From the NCBI GenBank assembly GCA_043816955.1, contig JBDRHL010000221.1:5406-69405 (forward strand): 64,000 nucleotides of DNA, in the 5' to 3' direction. The notes beneath the pieces are model-generated. The model had not been told where the DNA came from, searched no databases, and saw only the letters and a list, made by a program, of their open reading frames with translations. Shown one piece after another: positions 45,919 to 59,825 of this stretch. The position numbers were made by a program, and so were the translations under genes. The first letter of the stretch is position 1; every line of letters begins with the position of its first letter. The DNA is from JBDRHL01 sp043816955 (GTDB taxonomy: Bacteria; Planctomycetota; Phycisphaerae; Sedimentisphaerales; CAYZTY01).

Positions 45919-46284
45919 TTATTGTTTGGCTCCATATTTACTCCGGCCTTGCTTGCGCCCAGATACTCCTGCTGCATCAAGTACACCGCGAACTATGTGA
46001 TAACGAACACCCGGAAGGTCGCGAACTCTGCCACCACGAATCAGCACTGTGCTGTGCTCTTGCAGGTTGTGGTCAATACCAGGTATGTACGCCGTCACTT
46101 CCTCGCCGTTTGTCAGTCGAACACGCGCTATCTTTCGAAGAGCTGAGTTCGGCTTCTTCGGAGTCTGTGTACGAACAATAAGACAAACACCCCGCTTCTG
46201 CGGACTGCCCGAAATATCCGATTTCCGCTTCCTGCCTTTGCCCTTTGCTCGGGCCTTTCTAACTAACTGATTTATCGTCGGCAT
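45919..46284 (-). CDS. rpsL: 30S ribosomal protein S12
   Basis: About 121 residues: [40 protein letters not shown] and [18 protein letters not shown]. The lysines whose changes give streptomycin resistance in other bacteria (KPNSALR and [13 protein letters not shown] regions) are of wild-type form. The ATG at 46284 with ggag upstream is the family start; the longer frame enters rpoC. Confidence 0.96.
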   Translation of the reverse strand: MPTINQLVRKARAKGKGRKRKSDISGSPQKRGVCLIVRTQTPKKPNSALRKIARVRLTNGEEVTAYIPGIDHNLQEHSTVLIRGGRVRDLPGVRYHIVRGVLDAAGVSGRKQGRSKYGAKQ

Positions 46285-46312
46285 ACTATCTCCAAATTCA
46301 TTCAAAAAAACA

Positions 46313-50584
<4,272 letters not shown>

Positions 50585-50673
50585 TGTAGGACCAGCCTCA
50601 AAATGAATTAAAATACACTATTGCCTTAAAACCGCTCTTTTTACCGTCCATTGCTGCTGCAACTATCTTTCAT

Positions 50674-53600
50674 TTACACCGGCATACTGCCGCCAAGACG
50701 CTTCTTCTCAAGCTGGATATTCAATCCAAGACCACGTATCTCATTGCACAGAACATCAAAAGATATCGGTGTGCCCGCCTCCAGGGTATTCTCACCTTTC
50801 ACCATCGACTCGTAAATCTTCGTACGACCTTCCACATCGTCACTCTTGACCGTCAGAAGTTCCTGAAGAGTATACGCTGCTCCATAACCTTCCAATGCCC
50901 ACACCTCCATCTCGCCGAATCGCTGCCCGCCCGTCCGCGCCTTGCCCCCAAGAGGCTGCTGGGTGATTAGACTGTAAGGACCCGTCGCACGCGCGTGAAT
51001 CTTGTCATCTACAAGGTGATGCAGCTTCATCATGTAAATATAACCAACCGTACCCTTCTGGCTGAACGCCTCGCCGGTTCTACCGTCGTATAACTGAGTC
51101 TTTAAGCTCGGCGGAATATTTACAAACAACTCATCCGGAGCCGGCGGCTCAATAACTTCCTTCTGGCTGAACGCCTCACCTGTTCTGCCGTCATATAACT
51201 GAGTCTTTAAGCTCGGCGGAATATTTACAAACAACTCATCCGGAGGCGGCAGCTCAACTGCTTTCTCTTTCATTAGGATATCTCTAACCTTTTTACGTAA
51301 ATTATCATTTGGTGGCATTGTCTTCTGGTTATTATCATAATAATGGCTTTTCATTCGTCCATAAAGACCTTCCCCACTCCTCTCACCAGCGATGCCAACA
51401 TAAATGATCTTTTCATTTTGTTGTTCCCGAAAAATATAAACGCCGGGCTTCTTAAAATCTTCACGGTATTCCTTAGCAGCATCTTCAGGTTTAATATAAA
51501 ATTTGCGTTTTTCTAATGCTTTCTCAAAAATAGAATAGAAAGGAGAAACTTTTTTAGCTTCTTTCTCCCAATCATCAATATTTTTATATTTTTTCGGTTT
51601 TTCATCATTTAGATCAGGTGTAAACTTAAGAATAAGACCATCTTCAACATGCAACAATATCCCCTTCAAATCTGTATCGTTGCTTCTTCGCCTCCCTTTA
51701 TCCAAAACTTTCTCCAATTTGTCCCAAAGGTCTTTTTCTTTTGATCCGTCCTCCGACAGTTGCACAGGAATGCAAGAAAATTCCCAATTCTTTGACATAT
51801 AGTTTGAAATATCATCTTGCGAAATCTCCCATTTATACATTGCCACTCGTCTTTTCATATGCTCATTTGCTTCGGCAGTCAGCTTTTTGATATCATCTTC
51901 TGTCGCACCGTCAAAATCTGATTTCTTGCTCTCCTCAGTCACATAACCAAACTTCAATGATTTTTCAATATCTTCTTTCCTGTTACAAAAATCATCCATC
52001 CAACTATTCAACAAGTTAGAATCCGTTCCTTTACCTTCTGTACCATAGTTGCCATCTAATCCGAAATGATATCCTAGTCTTATTCGAAGACCTTGAGCAC
52101 TTGGATTTTTAGCCTTTTCCTCACCTGACAAGCCGATATATCCTTCATTAATTTTACCATTAACTGGTCGGAAAAAGTAAATTCCTTGTGGTCCTTTGTC
52201 TTCTTTTCCACCTAAATCCTTCTGAGTCTTCACATATTTGCGATACTCCTCAAGATTATCACGTCTAATCCATCCCGAACTCTCGATTTCATTCACGCAA
52301 CGTGTAAAAAGATTGTCCAATTTTTCACTAGAACGAAAGATTTCGTCCAGTTTTGCTACAATTTTCGTCTTCTCTGCCTTATTAAATCGAGGAATATCCT
52401 TCCCAGAATCGGGATATGTATGTGTAAGTTTTTCTTCAAGGGCCTGAAGTTCTTGCTCGCTTAAATATTTACCATCTTCGTCTGTGCGCACGTACTTAAA
52501 TTCCATACCCGGGAAATTAACTTCAAATCCCCGAACCCCCTCAATATATATTTTGCGAAGCCATTTATAATTCTCCTCTTTGTCTTTGAATTCTTTATTT
52601 AAAAATTCCCACCGCGCTTCCCCCCTATTTTCAAGCGAAGAAGACTTAGACAAAAGTTCCTTAATAAACGCAACCTTATCTTCCTCAAGATAAGAGCTCT
52701 CTGATTTCTTGCTCTCCTCAGTCACATAACCAAACTTCAAAGACCGAGTTTTCATATGCTCATTCGCTTCGGCAGTCAGCTTTTTGATATCATCTTCTGT
52801 AGCCCCGTCAAAAACCGATGTCATCGCACTGAAGCCAAGAACCTTCGCCGCCCACCCAAGATGTGTCTCAAGAATCTGACCAACGTTCATACGGCTCGGC
52901 ACACCAAGAGGATTCAGCAATATATCCACGCTCGTCCCGTCTTCCAGGAACGGCATGTCTTCTTCAGGCATTATACGGGCAATCACCCCCTTGTTCCCGT
53001 GACGGCCCGCCATCTTGTCACCTATCGACAACTGACGTTTCGTCGCAACATAAATCTTCACCATCTCAAGAACACCGCTCGGCAGTTCATCACCATGTTT
53101 CATCCGTTCCAGCTTACGGCCCTTTTCTTCCTGAATTTCACGAAGTTTCACCCAGTATTTATCAACTATCTTCTGGACGTCCTCGCGCGCCGAGGCAGGC
53201 TTCACCCACGATATGTCAAAATTCTCAATCTGCTCATAAATTACGTCTTCATCCTCGCTCGCGCCAACCTTCTGACGCGTCGACGGATCCACCACGTTCA
53301 CCTCGAATTTCTCGCTTATCACATCCATCATCTGCTGGAATATCCCGATCTCACGGCCCTTCATCTCCTTCTCGTAGCTCTTCATCTCAACCTTTAGCTT
53401 CTGCTGCTGCTCTTCACTGCCTGCCCCGCGACGCGTAAATCGCTTCGTCTTGATGACAAAACCTTCGTATCCGCTTGGAATCTCAAGAGAATCATTCTTC
53501 ACATCCTCTCCCGCCCGGCCAAAAATCGCGTGCAAAAGCTTCTCTTCCGGCGTAAGTTCCGTCTTGCTCTTCGGAGATACCTTGCCGACCAGAATATCAC

Positions 53601-56001
53601 CCGCGCTAACACGCGTCCCCTCCCGGACAATGCCGCTCTCATCAAGGTTGCGCAGCATCTTCTCGCTTACATTCGGTATATCCCGCGTAAACTCCTCACG
53701 GCCCAGCTTCGTCTCACGAATTTCAACTGTAAACTCATCGATATGAATGCTCGTAAACGCGTCGTTACGAACAAGCTTCTCATTCATCAGTATGGCATCC
53801 TCGAAGTTGTACCCGTCAAACGGAACAAACGCCACAAGAACATTCTTGCCGAGAGCAAGCACCCCTTCAGCCGTGCCACCGCCGTCTGCTATAATCTGAC
53901 CCTTCTTTACCTTCTCCCCAGGCTTCACCACAGGATGCTGATTCAGACACGTACGCTCATTCAAACCAACAAATTTCTCCAGAACATACTCGTCTGTCCC
54001 GTTGATTACAATATGAGCTGCGTCAACTTCCGTAATTACTCCCGCATTCTCCGCTCGAACAACCATGCTCGAATTCTGCGCAATATGCTTCTCCATCCCC
54101 GTACCCACTAGCGGAGCTTCTGTCTTCAAAAGCGGAACTGCCTGACGCTGCATGTTGGAGCCCATCAATGCGCGGTTCGCATCATCATGCTCAAGAAACG
54201 GAATCAATGATGCTGAAATTCCGACTATCTGCTTCGGAGATATATCGACATACTCTATCTCACTGCTGTCAACCTGCGCAAGGTCCGCCTGCTTCCGCGC
54301 AAGAACCAGCCCTTCCACAAGCTTACCCGTCTTGCTGTCAACCACACTCGGCGGTGCAAATACCGCATGCATCTCCTCATCCGCGCGAAGATACGCAACT
54401 TCATCGCTGACCTTGCCGTTCTTAACCTTCCGGTAAGGCGTAATCAGAAAACCATATTCATCAATTGACGCAAAAATACCAAGCGATGCGATCAACCCGA
54501 TGTTCGTTCCTTCCGGCGTCTCTATCGGGCATATCCTGCCGTAATGGCTGATATGAACGTCACGAACCTCAAACCCCGCACGTTTGCGGTTCAGTCCGCC
54601 AGGCCCAAGCGCCGACAGCCGACGCTCATGAGTCAACTGACTCAAAGCATTCGTCTGGTCAACCACCTGACTCAGCTCGCCTCGCCCGAAGAAATATTCA
54701 ATACTGCTTGAAACACTCTTGGAATTCACAAGGTCCGCTATGCGAACAAGCTGCTCCGGATCCTTCATACTCATACGTTCCTGAACCATCCGCCTCAGCT
54801 TCAAAAGACCCTTGCGAATCTCATCCGCCGCCAGCTCGTCTATCGTACGAAGACGCCTGTTGCCAAGGTGGTCAATATCGTCAACCTCACCCTGATTGTC
54901 CCGAAGCCCGACAATATACCTCAGCGTATTCAGAAAGTCCTCCGGACGCAGCGTCATCTCATCTTCACTTACCTCCTGCCCGAACTTCCGGTTTACTCGG
55001 AAACGCCCGACCTTGCCTAGCCGATACCTGTTGGCGTCATAGAATTTCTCCTCGAACAGCGTCTTGGCCTTATCAATATTCGGAGGATTACCAGGCCGAA
55101 GCCTTGAATATATCTTCAGTAGCGCATCCTCGCGATTCTCACAGCCGTCCTGAGAAAGAGTATTCAGAATCAACACATCCTCGACATCTTCGATCACTTC
55201 CACACTCTTCAGGCTGCTCGACTCAATCTGATGTGCTTTCTCACCGATCTGGCTGCCTGCTTCAACAAGAATCTCCCCCGTCTCAGTGTCCACGATCGGA
55301 CCAACCGCCCACATCGTCGGATCAAGGTTCCGGACCGCTGCTGTTTTCGTCTTGTAAAACAGCCGGATTATCTGCTCGGTTGTGCTGAAAGCATCATCCA
55401 TCGCACGAAGAAATACCGTCGCGAATATCTTGCTCGACTGGTCTATTCGAACAACTATATCGTCTTTCTTCGTCACCCCTATCTCTATCCAGCTGCCGCG
55501 CTCCGGAATAACACGACCGCCGTGAAGAATCCGGTCGCCTTCCTTGCTCTCTATCATGAAATCTACGCCCGGACTCCGGTGAAGTTGATTCACTATGACA
55601 CGCTCCGCACCGTTGATGATAAACTCACCTCCACCGATCATCACCGGTATCTCACCAAGATATATCCACTGCTCCCCAATGTCGTCGCCTTCTTGACGCT
55701 TAAGCCGGCAGCATATCTTCAGCGGATAGCCATAGGTCAAATGAAGCTCTCGGCACTCATGGACACTGTAACGAGGCTTTTCCAGCTCATAGCCGATATA
55801 TTCAAGAACCATGCTCTTGTCATAGCTCTGTATCGGAAACACCTCTCGCATCAAAGCCTCAAGACCGGAGTTCTTGCGCTTCTGATAGGAAACGCGAGGC
55901 TGAAGAAAACGCTCGTAGCTGTCTCGTTGTATCCGGATCAAATCCGGTATCTCAATCGCATCACCCAACTTACTGAAGTCTCGAATCGGTCTGGAACTCA
56001 T
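50674..56001 (-). CDS. rpoB: RNA polymerase subunit beta carrying an in-frame double GIY-YIG insertion
   Basis: 1775 codons, about 535 more than expected. Residues 1-1084 and 1620-1775 are conventional beta subunit: [45 protein letters not shown] (rifampicin region), [35 protein letters not shown], then [36 protein letters not shown] and [18 protein letters not shown]. Residues 1085-1619 are foreign in style and A+T rich, with two GIY-YIG-like domains (GIY 1273-1275 with YIG 1288-1290; GVY 1520-1522 with YVG 1534-1536) and duplicated segments. The frame is open throughout and no intein motif was found. In the native protein this interval is a loop of variable length between conserved regions, so a bulky insert may be tolerated. 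Confidence 0.95.
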   Translation of the reverse strand: MSSRPIRDFSKLGDAIEIPDLIRIQRDSYERFLQPRVSYQKRKNSGLEALMREVFPIQSYDKSMVLEYIGYELEKPRYSVHECRELHLTYGYPLKICCRLKRQEGDDIGEQWIYLGEIPVMIGGGEFIINGAERVIVNQLHRSPGVDFMIESKEGDRILHGGRVIPERGSWIEIGVTKKDDIVVRIDQSSKIFATVFLRAMDDAFSTTEQIIRLFYKTKTAAVRNLDPTMWAVGPIVDTETGEILVEAGSQIGEKAHQIESSSLKSVEVIEDVEDVLILNTLSQDGCENREDALLKIYSRLRPGNPPNIDKAKTLFEEKFYDANRYRLGKVGRFRVNRKFGQEVSEDEMTLRPEDFLNTLRYIVGLRDNQGEVDDIDHLGNRRLRTIDELAADEIRKGLLKLRRMVQERMSMKDPEQLVRIADLVNSKSVSSSIEYFFGRGELSQVVDQTNALSQLTHERRLSALGPGGLNRKRAGFEVRDVHISHYGRICPIETPEGTNIGLIASLGIFASIDEYGFLITPYRKVKNGKVSDEVAYLRADEEMHAVFAPPSVVDSKTGKLVEGLVLARKQADLAQVDSSEIEYVDISPKQIVGISASLIPFLEHDDANRALMGSNMQRQAVPLLKTEAPLVGTGMEKHIAQNSSMVVRAENAGVITEVDAAHIVINGTDEYVLEKFVGLNERTCLNQHPVVKPGEKVKKGQIIADGGGTAEGVLALGKNVLVAFVPFDGYNFEDAILMNEKLVRNDAFTSIHIDEFTVEIRETKLGREEFTRDIPNVSEKMLRNLDESGIVREGTRVSAGDILVGKVSPKSKTELTPEEKLLHAIFGRAGEDVKNDSLEIPSGYEGFVIKTKRFTRRGAGSEEQQQKLKVEMKSYEKEMKGREIGIFQQMMDVISEKFEVNVVDPSTRQKVGASEDEDVIYEQIENFDISWVKPASAREDVQKIVDKYWVKLREIQEEKGRKLERMKHGDELPSGVLEMVKIYVATKRQLSIGDKMAGRHGNKGVIARIMPEEDMPFLEDGTSVDILLNPLGVPSRMNVGQILETHLGWAAKVLGFSAMTSVFDGATEDDIKKLTAEANEHMKTRSLKFGYVTEESKKSESSYLEEDKVAFIKELLSKSSSLENRGEARWEFLNKEFKDKEENYKWLRKIYIEGVRGFEVNFPGMEFKYVRTDEDGKYLSEQELQALEEKLTHTYPDSGKDIPRFNKAEKTKIVAKLDEIFRSSEKLDNLFTRCVNEIESSGWIRRDNLEEYRKYVKTQKDLGGKEDKGPQGIYFFRPVNGKINEGYIGLSGEEKAKNPSAQGLRIRLGYHFGLDGNYGTEGKGTDSNLLNSWMDDFCNRKEDIEKSLKFGYVTEESKKSDFDGATEDDIKKLTAEANEHMKRRVAMYKWEISQDDISNYMSKNWEFSCIPVQLSEDGSKEKDLWDKLEKVLDKGRRRSNDTDLKGILLHVEDGLILKFTPDLNDEKPKKYKNIDDWEKEAKKVSPFYSIFEKALEKRKFYIKPEDAAKEYREDFKKPGVYIFREQQNEKIIYVGIAGERSGEGLYGRMKSHYYDNNQKTMPPNDNLRKKVRDILMKEKAVELPPPDELFVNIPPSLKTQLYDGRTGEAFSQKEVIEPPAPDELFVNIPPSLKTQLYDGRTGEAFSQKGTVGYIYMMKLHHLVDDKIHARATGPYSLITQQPLGGKARTGGQRFGEMEVWALEGYGAAYTLQELLTVKSDDVEGRTKIYESMVKGENTLEAGTPISFDVLCNEIRGLGLNIQLEKKRLGGSMPV
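51055..51144 (-). repeat. Direct repeat C (native RpoB copy)
   Basis: Copy that continues into [14 protein letters not shown], so it is the native one. It lies 105 bp from C', linked by EVIEP, with about six base differences of which one changes a residue (P to A). Confidence 0.95.
51160..51249 (-). repeat. Direct repeat C' (duplicate of a conserved RpoB segment)
   Basis: 30 codons, [20 protein letters not shown] through AFSQK, closing E2. It includes [11 protein letters not shown], which is conserved in RpoB across bacteria, so it is a copy of host sequence. Confidence 0.95.
51250..51852 (-). mobile_element. Insert E2 in rpoB: second GIY-YIG nuclease-like segment
   Basis: 201 codons (residues 1384-1584), between repeats A' and C'. 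The GIY-YIG core is [29 protein letters not shown] and [10 protein letters not shown]; the preceding [10 protein letters not shown] resembles the LEEYRKY before the E1 core, so the two domains are probably distant paralogues. The region after the core is short and the usual later glutamate/asparagine part is not evident. One 60-base stretch (51541-51600) has only 16 G or C. Confidence 0.6.
51853..51915 (-). repeat. Direct repeat A' (duplicate copy)
   Basis: Same 21 residues as A, placed between B' and insert E2. Three synonymous differences from A. Confidence 0.95.
51919..51960 (-). repeat. Direct repeat B'
   Basis: Second copy of B, 783 bp (261 codons) away, closing E1. It may originally be the beta-strand after the GIY-YIG core of E1 rather than RpoB sequence (inference). 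Confidence 0.95.
51961..52701 (-). mobile_element. Insert E1 in rpoB: GIY-YIG nuclease-like segment
   Basis: 247 codons (residues 1101-1347 of RpoB), bounded by direct repeats B and B'. Its first part ([20 protein letters not shown]) is charged and helical. The second half has [16 protein letters not shown], a GYIGLSGE strand and [10 protein letters not shown] with a candidate catalytic arginine, the order of a GIY-YIG domain. No other mobile-element gene is present. Calling it mobile is inference, from the foreign composition, the nuclease family and the flanking duplications. Confidence 0.6.
52702..52743 (-). repeat. Direct repeat B
   Basis: 42 bp encoding [14 protein letters not shown], two codons after A and just before E1. 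Only one base differs from B'. Confidence 0.95.
52750..52812 (-). repeat. Direct repeat A (native RpoB copy)
   Basis: 63 bp encoding [21 protein letters not shown] (21 residues), directly after conserved RpoB sequence. The other copy, A', is 897 bp (299 codons) away and differs at only three bases, all synonymous. Confidence 0.95.
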
Positions 56002-56104
56002 CAGATCACTCTCCAGCTATAGATAACGATTCCCCCACGTTTATATCTTCGCTGCTTCCAATTTCTCACAAATTCAAAACAGAACACCAACCTCAACAAT
56101 TCTG

Positions 56105-56533
56105 CTATACAACCTCAGCCGTCGCGCCAGCCGCCTCCAGCTGCTGCTTGATCGTTTCAGCTTCCTCCTTGCTTACTCCCTCCTTCACTGCCTTCGGCGA
56201 ACTGTCAACAAGGTCTTTCGCTTCTTTCAGACCAAGACCTGTAATCGCCCGAACTTCCTTGATCACCTGGATCTTCTTGTCTCCTATTGCCTTCAGGATA
56301 ACGTTGAAGCTCGTCTGTTCAACCTCAGTTTCACCTTCTCCACCGCCGCTCGCCGGACCTGCCGCCATCACCGCACCGCCAGCCGCAGGTTCTATACCGT
56401 ATTCATCCTTCAGATAATCCCCTAGCTCCTTGGCCTGCATTAACGTCAAACCAACGATCTTGTCACCGATCTCCTTAATCTCGGCACTCCAGCTTTTACG
56501 TTCCTGGCTCGCAACTGATTGCTCTTCTGACAT
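56105..56533 (-). CDS. rplL: 50S ribosomal protein L7/L12
   Basis: 142 residues: helical N-terminal dimerisation region ([18 protein letters not shown]), Ala/Gly hinge ([15 protein letters not shown]), and the factor-binding domain with [27 protein letters not shown]. Stalk protein recruiting GTPases. Slightly long N-terminus. Confidence 0.96.
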   Translation of the reverse strand: MSEEQSVASQERKSWSAEIKEIGDKIVGLTLMQAKELGDYLKDEYGIEPAAGGAVMAAGPASGGGEGETEVEQTSFNVILKAIGDKKIQVIKEVRAITGLGLKEAKDLVDSSPKAVKEGVSKEEAETIKQQLEAAGATAEVV

Positions 56534-56672
56534 TATATCTGCTCCTGTATCTTTCTTCGCTTCCCGGTAGCCGGAACTACGCCGTTCCGTTTTAACCCTT
56601 TAACGGGGCAGCCGCAAAGCTCTTGTTAAATATTCAAAAAAACTGTCCTGCTATCCGGCCACAGATCAAATC

Positions 56673-57203
56673 TCATGCTGCCTCTTTGGCCTTACCCTTA
56701 TCTATAATCGTCTTGATGCAACCTGCAATAATACCAGCAGGACCCATTATCGCACCGCACACCCGCTTGCCCGGACTATTTGCAAGAATCACTATCCTGC
56801 CCTGAAGTTCAACCCTGCTCGGCATCTTGGACAATTCAACCGCGCCATTGGCGTCAAGCACCGCCCCCTCAAGGTACGCGCCCTTCAGTTCAACCGCCTT
56901 CAATCGCTTGCTCCAGGCCGCCATCTCCTTCGCTATGTCTACAACGCTGTCACCTCCGTAAGCCACCGAACAAGGCCCGCTCAACAGAGAACACGCACCT
57001 GCCATACCCAGACTCCCGAACGCCTTCTTCGCAAGCGAATTCTTCAACATCAAAAGCCGGATGTTCTTTTTCTTCAGCTCTCCGCGCATCTGGTTGTTCT
57101 CGTTGCCCGTTACACCTTTCGTGCTCACAACCACAAAGTCACTTACCCCTTTCAGACGTCCTGCTATCTCATCTTCCAGAAGTTTCTTCACATATCTGCT
57201 CAT
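56673..57203 (-). CDS. rplJ: 50S ribosomal protein L10
   Basis: 176 residues: FVVVSTKGVTGNENNQMRGE, NIRLLMLKNSLAKKAFGS, and a helical C-terminus that binds L7/L12 dimers. A 139-bp gap before rplL and 45 bp after rplA leave room for the usual L10 autoregulatory leader, though I could not assign its structure. Confidence 0.95.
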   Translation of the reverse strand: MSRYVKKLLEDEIAGRLKGVSDFVVVSTKGVTGNENNQMRGELKKKNIRLLMLKNSLAKKAFGSLGMAGACSLLSGPCSVAYGGDSVVDIAKEMAAWSKRLKAVELKGAYLEGAVLDANGAVELSKMPSRVELQGRIVILANSPGKRVCGAIMGPAGIIAGCIKTIIDKGKAKEAA

Positions 57204-57248
57204 ATTACCACCTGATAATTCAGTCCAGAAAAATCAAAACAATCCACC

Positions 57249-57929
57249 TTAAGACACTGCCACCGCTACACCAGGACTCATCGTCGTGCTTAAAACCACA
57301 TTCTTCAGATATGTCCCTTTTGAAGATACAGGACGTATCCGTTTGATATGATTCAAAAACGCTTCTGTATTCTCAACTAGCTGTTTCTCATCGAAACTAT
57401 GCTTGCCCACAACAACATGTACGTTACCGCCGGCATCGTTGCGAAACTCGATCTTACCCGCGGTAAATTCCCGAACCGCTGTAACAACATCGCCCGTAAC
57501 AGTGCCGTTCTTCGGCGATGGCATCTTGCCCTGTGGACCAAGAATACGACCCAGCTTGCCCACCTTACCCATCACCTTCGTAGAGGCAACTGCAACATCA
57601 AAATCCATCCAGCCGCCATTCACCTTCGAAATCAGTTCATCTACTCCTGCCTCAATAGCTCCTGCCTTTTTCGCCGCCTCTGCTTCACTCTCCTCGCAAA
57701 ATGCAATCACTCTCTTCTGCTTGCCGATCCCGTGGGGAAGACTGAGCGAACCGCGAACCAGTTGCTCCGCCTGCCGGGGATCGATACCCAGATGTACTAC
57801 ACATTCAACACTCTGATCAAACTTCGTCGGCGAAAACAACTTAATCTGCTTGACTGCCTCAGCAAGAGATACCGTCTCACGTTTCAAGCCTTCCAATTCC
57901 TTCCTGTAACGTTTGCTCCTGTGTCTCAT
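57249..57929 (-). CDS. rplA: 50S ribosomal protein L1
   Basis: 226 residues: HRSKRYRKELEGLKRE, ECVVHLGIDPRQAEQLVRGS, MGKVGKLGRILGPQGKMPSPK and ENTEAFLNHIKRIRP. Stalk protein that helps release E-site tRNA; often the repressor of the L11 operon. Confidence 0.97.
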   Translation of the reverse strand: MRHRSKRYRKELEGLKRETVSLAEAVKQIKLFSPTKFDQSVECVVHLGIDPRQAEQLVRGSLSLPHGIGKQKRVIAFCEESEAEAAKKAGAIEAGVDELISKVNGGWMDFDVAVASTKVMGKVGKLGRILGPQGKMPSPKNGTVTGDVVTAVREFTAGKIEFRNDAGGNVHVVVGKHSFDEKQLVENTEAFLNHIKRIRPVSSKGTYLKNVVLSTTMSPGVAVAVS

Positions 57930-58038
57930 CCAAAAACCTCGCGAATTAATTAAAATCTATCGCTCCCACTCTATGCCGTGGTCAGCATAAAATTACCTTA
58001 CACCAGACCGGCAAGGCCGTCGCTTTTTTCCTCCGCTT

Positions 58039-58464
58039 TTACCCTTCTATCTCGACTCCCATGCTCCGGGCCGTCCCCTCGATTATCCTCTCCGCCTGCT
58101 CGATATCGTATGCGTTAAGATCCTCAAACTTCGTCTGAGCTATCTTGCGAATCTGTTCACGGGTTACCTTGCCCGCCTTGTCCTTATTCGGAACCCCGCT
58201 GCCCTTGGCTATCTGAGCCGCCTCCTTCAAAAGAACTGCTGCAGGCGGACTTTTAACCTCGAAACTAAAGCTCTTATCGCCGTACACACTTATCACCACG
58301 GGAACTATCATACCGTTCAGTTCTTTCGTACGCTCATTGAACTGAGATACAAACTGCCCGATATTCACCCCGTGTTGACCTAACGCAGGCCCGATCGGTG
58401 GAGCAGGCGTCGCCTGGCCGCCGGGAGCCTGAAGTTTTATCTGCTTAACAACCTCTTTTGCCAT
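58039..58464 (-). CDS. rplK: 50S ribosomal protein L11
   Basis: About 141 residues: [39 protein letters not shown] and [22 protein letters not shown] at 58464 with aaggaaaa upstream is the family start; the longer frame overlaps nusG. Confidence 0.97.
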   Translation of the reverse strand: MAKEVVKQIKLQAPGGQATPAPPIGPALGQHGVNIGQFVSQFNERTKELNGMIVPVVISVYGDKSFSFEVKSPPAAVLLKEAAQIAKGSGVPNKDKAGKVTREQIRKIAQTKFEDLNAYDIEQAERIIEGTARSMGVEIEG

Positions 58465-58490
58465 TCGTTTTCCTTGCTTTCCCGCAAAAA

Positions 58491-59033
58491 TCAAATCTTC
58501 TCAATCTGCCAGTACTCGATATCCAGCGGTGTGCTCCGGCCGAATATTGTCACTATCACACGAACGAAACCACGCTCACTGTCGATCGAATCAACAACGC
58601 CTTCGAAATTCTCGAACGCTCCTTCACGAATCTTCACCATATCGTCCTTCGCGAATTCCACCTTGATACTCGGCACATCAGCCGGCTTTTCCGCCTCAAG
58701 AAGCATCTTGGCAACATCAGTGTCACGCATCGGCGTTGGAATGCCCTCCGTCCCGATAAAGTCTCCCACTCCTCCCGTCTCTTTAATCATAAACCACGCC
58801 TGCTCCGGAATCCGGCCGTCCTCCTTCGCCTCCATCTCCATAAAAACATAACCAGGGTAGAGCTTGCGCTTGTGAACCTTCTGCTTGCCGCCGCGAATTC
58901 GCTTCACCTGCTCTGAAGGTACAACTATACGCCTTACTATATCCTCAAGATGCTCAATCTGAACCTTCCGCTTCAGAGCCTCCATAACATGTTCTTCCTT
59001 ATTCGATGCAACTCGCAACACGTACCACCGCAT
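58491..59033 (-). CDS. nusG: Transcription termination/antitermination protein NusG
   Basis: 180 residues: [40 protein letters not shown] and the C-terminal KOW region [20 protein letters not shown]. Links RNA polymerase to the ribosome or Rho. It directly contacts the beta and beta' subunits encoded downstream. Confidence 0.97.
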   Translation of the reverse strand: MRWYVLRVASNKEEHVMEALKRKVQIEHLEDIVRRIVVPSEQVKRIRGGKQKVHKRKLYPGYVFMEMEAKEDGRIPEQAWFMIKETGGVGDFIGTEGIPTPMRDTDVAKMLLEAEKPADVPSIKVEFAKDDMVKIREGAFENFEGVVDSIDSERGFVRVIVTIFGRSTPLDIEYWQIEKI

Positions 59034-59066
59034 AGCAAACCCTCTGCTTAACTGTAACGCTAAGCA

Positions 59067-59468
59067 CTAACCGCCCAGGCCGATAGACCGGAAAAACAAC
59101 TCGAAAAATATATCCGTCGCGCCCATCAGGCACGCCATAAAAATCACAACAAAAATTACAATCGTCGTCGATACCGCTATCTCCTGGCGGCTCGACCAAC
59201 TGACCTTCTTAAGCTCACCCTCCGCCGAAATCATAAAATCCGCAACGTTAGCCCTGTTCAACAGCCAGAATACCAGCAGTCCTAGCGCCGCGAACAAACC
59301 CACAGGCACAAAAACCTCTACCCATTGCCGAACATTCTGGCTCACATTAAGACCGCCAAGCCGCTCATGAAGACGCCAGCAGCCTATCACCGAAACCACA
59401 CCAATACCAAGCCCGCTCCAAAGACGAGTGTATTTACCCTGACCGTTCTTGTATATCCTGAATTTCAT
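59067..59468 (-). CDS. secE: Protein translocase subunit SecE (long form)
   Basis: 133 residues: two extra N-terminal hydrophobic segments, then the conserved amphipathic region ISAEGELKKVSWSSRQEI and a final membrane helix. SecE is about 60-65 residues in minimal forms and about 127 in E. coli, so this is a three-helix type. Partner of SecY. Confidence 0.93.
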   Translation of the reverse strand: MKFRIYKNGQGKYTRLWSGLGIGVVSVIGCWRLHERLGGLNVSQNVRQWVEVFVPVGLFAALGLLVFWLLNRANVADFMISAEGELKKVSWSSRQEIAVSTTIVIFVVIFMACLMGATDIFFELFFRSIGLGG

Positions 59469-59525
59469 TTTACGACTATCCCTCTGACAAAACCAAAGTT
59501 ATGACCTCTCCTGCGCTGTAACCAT

Positions 59526-59599
59526 CAGGCCAGGAGGGACTCGAACCCCCAACCTACGGTTTTGGAGACCGTTGCTCTGCCAAGTTGAGCTACTGGCCT
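59526..59599 (-). tRNA. tRNA-Trp (anticodon CCA)
   Basis: 74 nt with a 7-bp acceptor stem (AGGCCAG/CTGGCCT), anticodon loop TCCAAA, and T-arm GGTTCGAGTCC. CCA is not encoded. It lies between rpmG and secE, a common arrangement. Confidence 0.95.
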
Positions 59600-59607
59600 T
59601 AAGCATA

Positions 59608-59775
59608 TTACTTGCGTCGGATCCGATGAGCAGTTCTCTTGCGCTCCTTCTTGCAGAATTTCTTCAGCTCGATCTTGGGCGTACCCGCAGATACATTCAC
59701 ACTCGTACGGTAGTTACGCTCACCGCATTCCTTACACTCAAGCCAGACATGTTCTCGTTTAGCTGCCTTGGCCAT
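59608..59775 (-). CDS. rpmG: 50S ribosomal protein L33
   Basis: About 55 residues: MAKAAKREHVWLECKECGER, then FCKKERKRTAHRIRRK. The first zinc pair CKEC is present while the second pair has a single cysteine (FCKK), so a full zinc ribbon is doubtful. ATG at 59775 is the family start. Confidence 0.94.
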   Translation of the reverse strand: MAKAAKREHVWLECKECGERNYRTSVNVSAGTPKIELKKFCKKERKRTAHRIRRK

Positions 59776-59825
59776 AACATCCTCGATAAAACAAAAGAAC
59801 AAAGCTCCCGCCGCACAAGCAGCCG

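Noticed and set aside
51145..52749. rpoB inserts as group I introns with nuclease genes
   Set aside because: The frame is open across both inserts from end to end and in phase with both flanks, leaving no room for non-coding intron cores. A covariance-model search would settle it.
50674..56001. rpoB insert as an intein
   Set aside because: No splicing-domain blocks, no Cys/Ser at a clean upstream boundary and no HN-Cys/Ser/Thr at the downstream boundary were found; host sequence is duplicated instead of cleanly interrupted.
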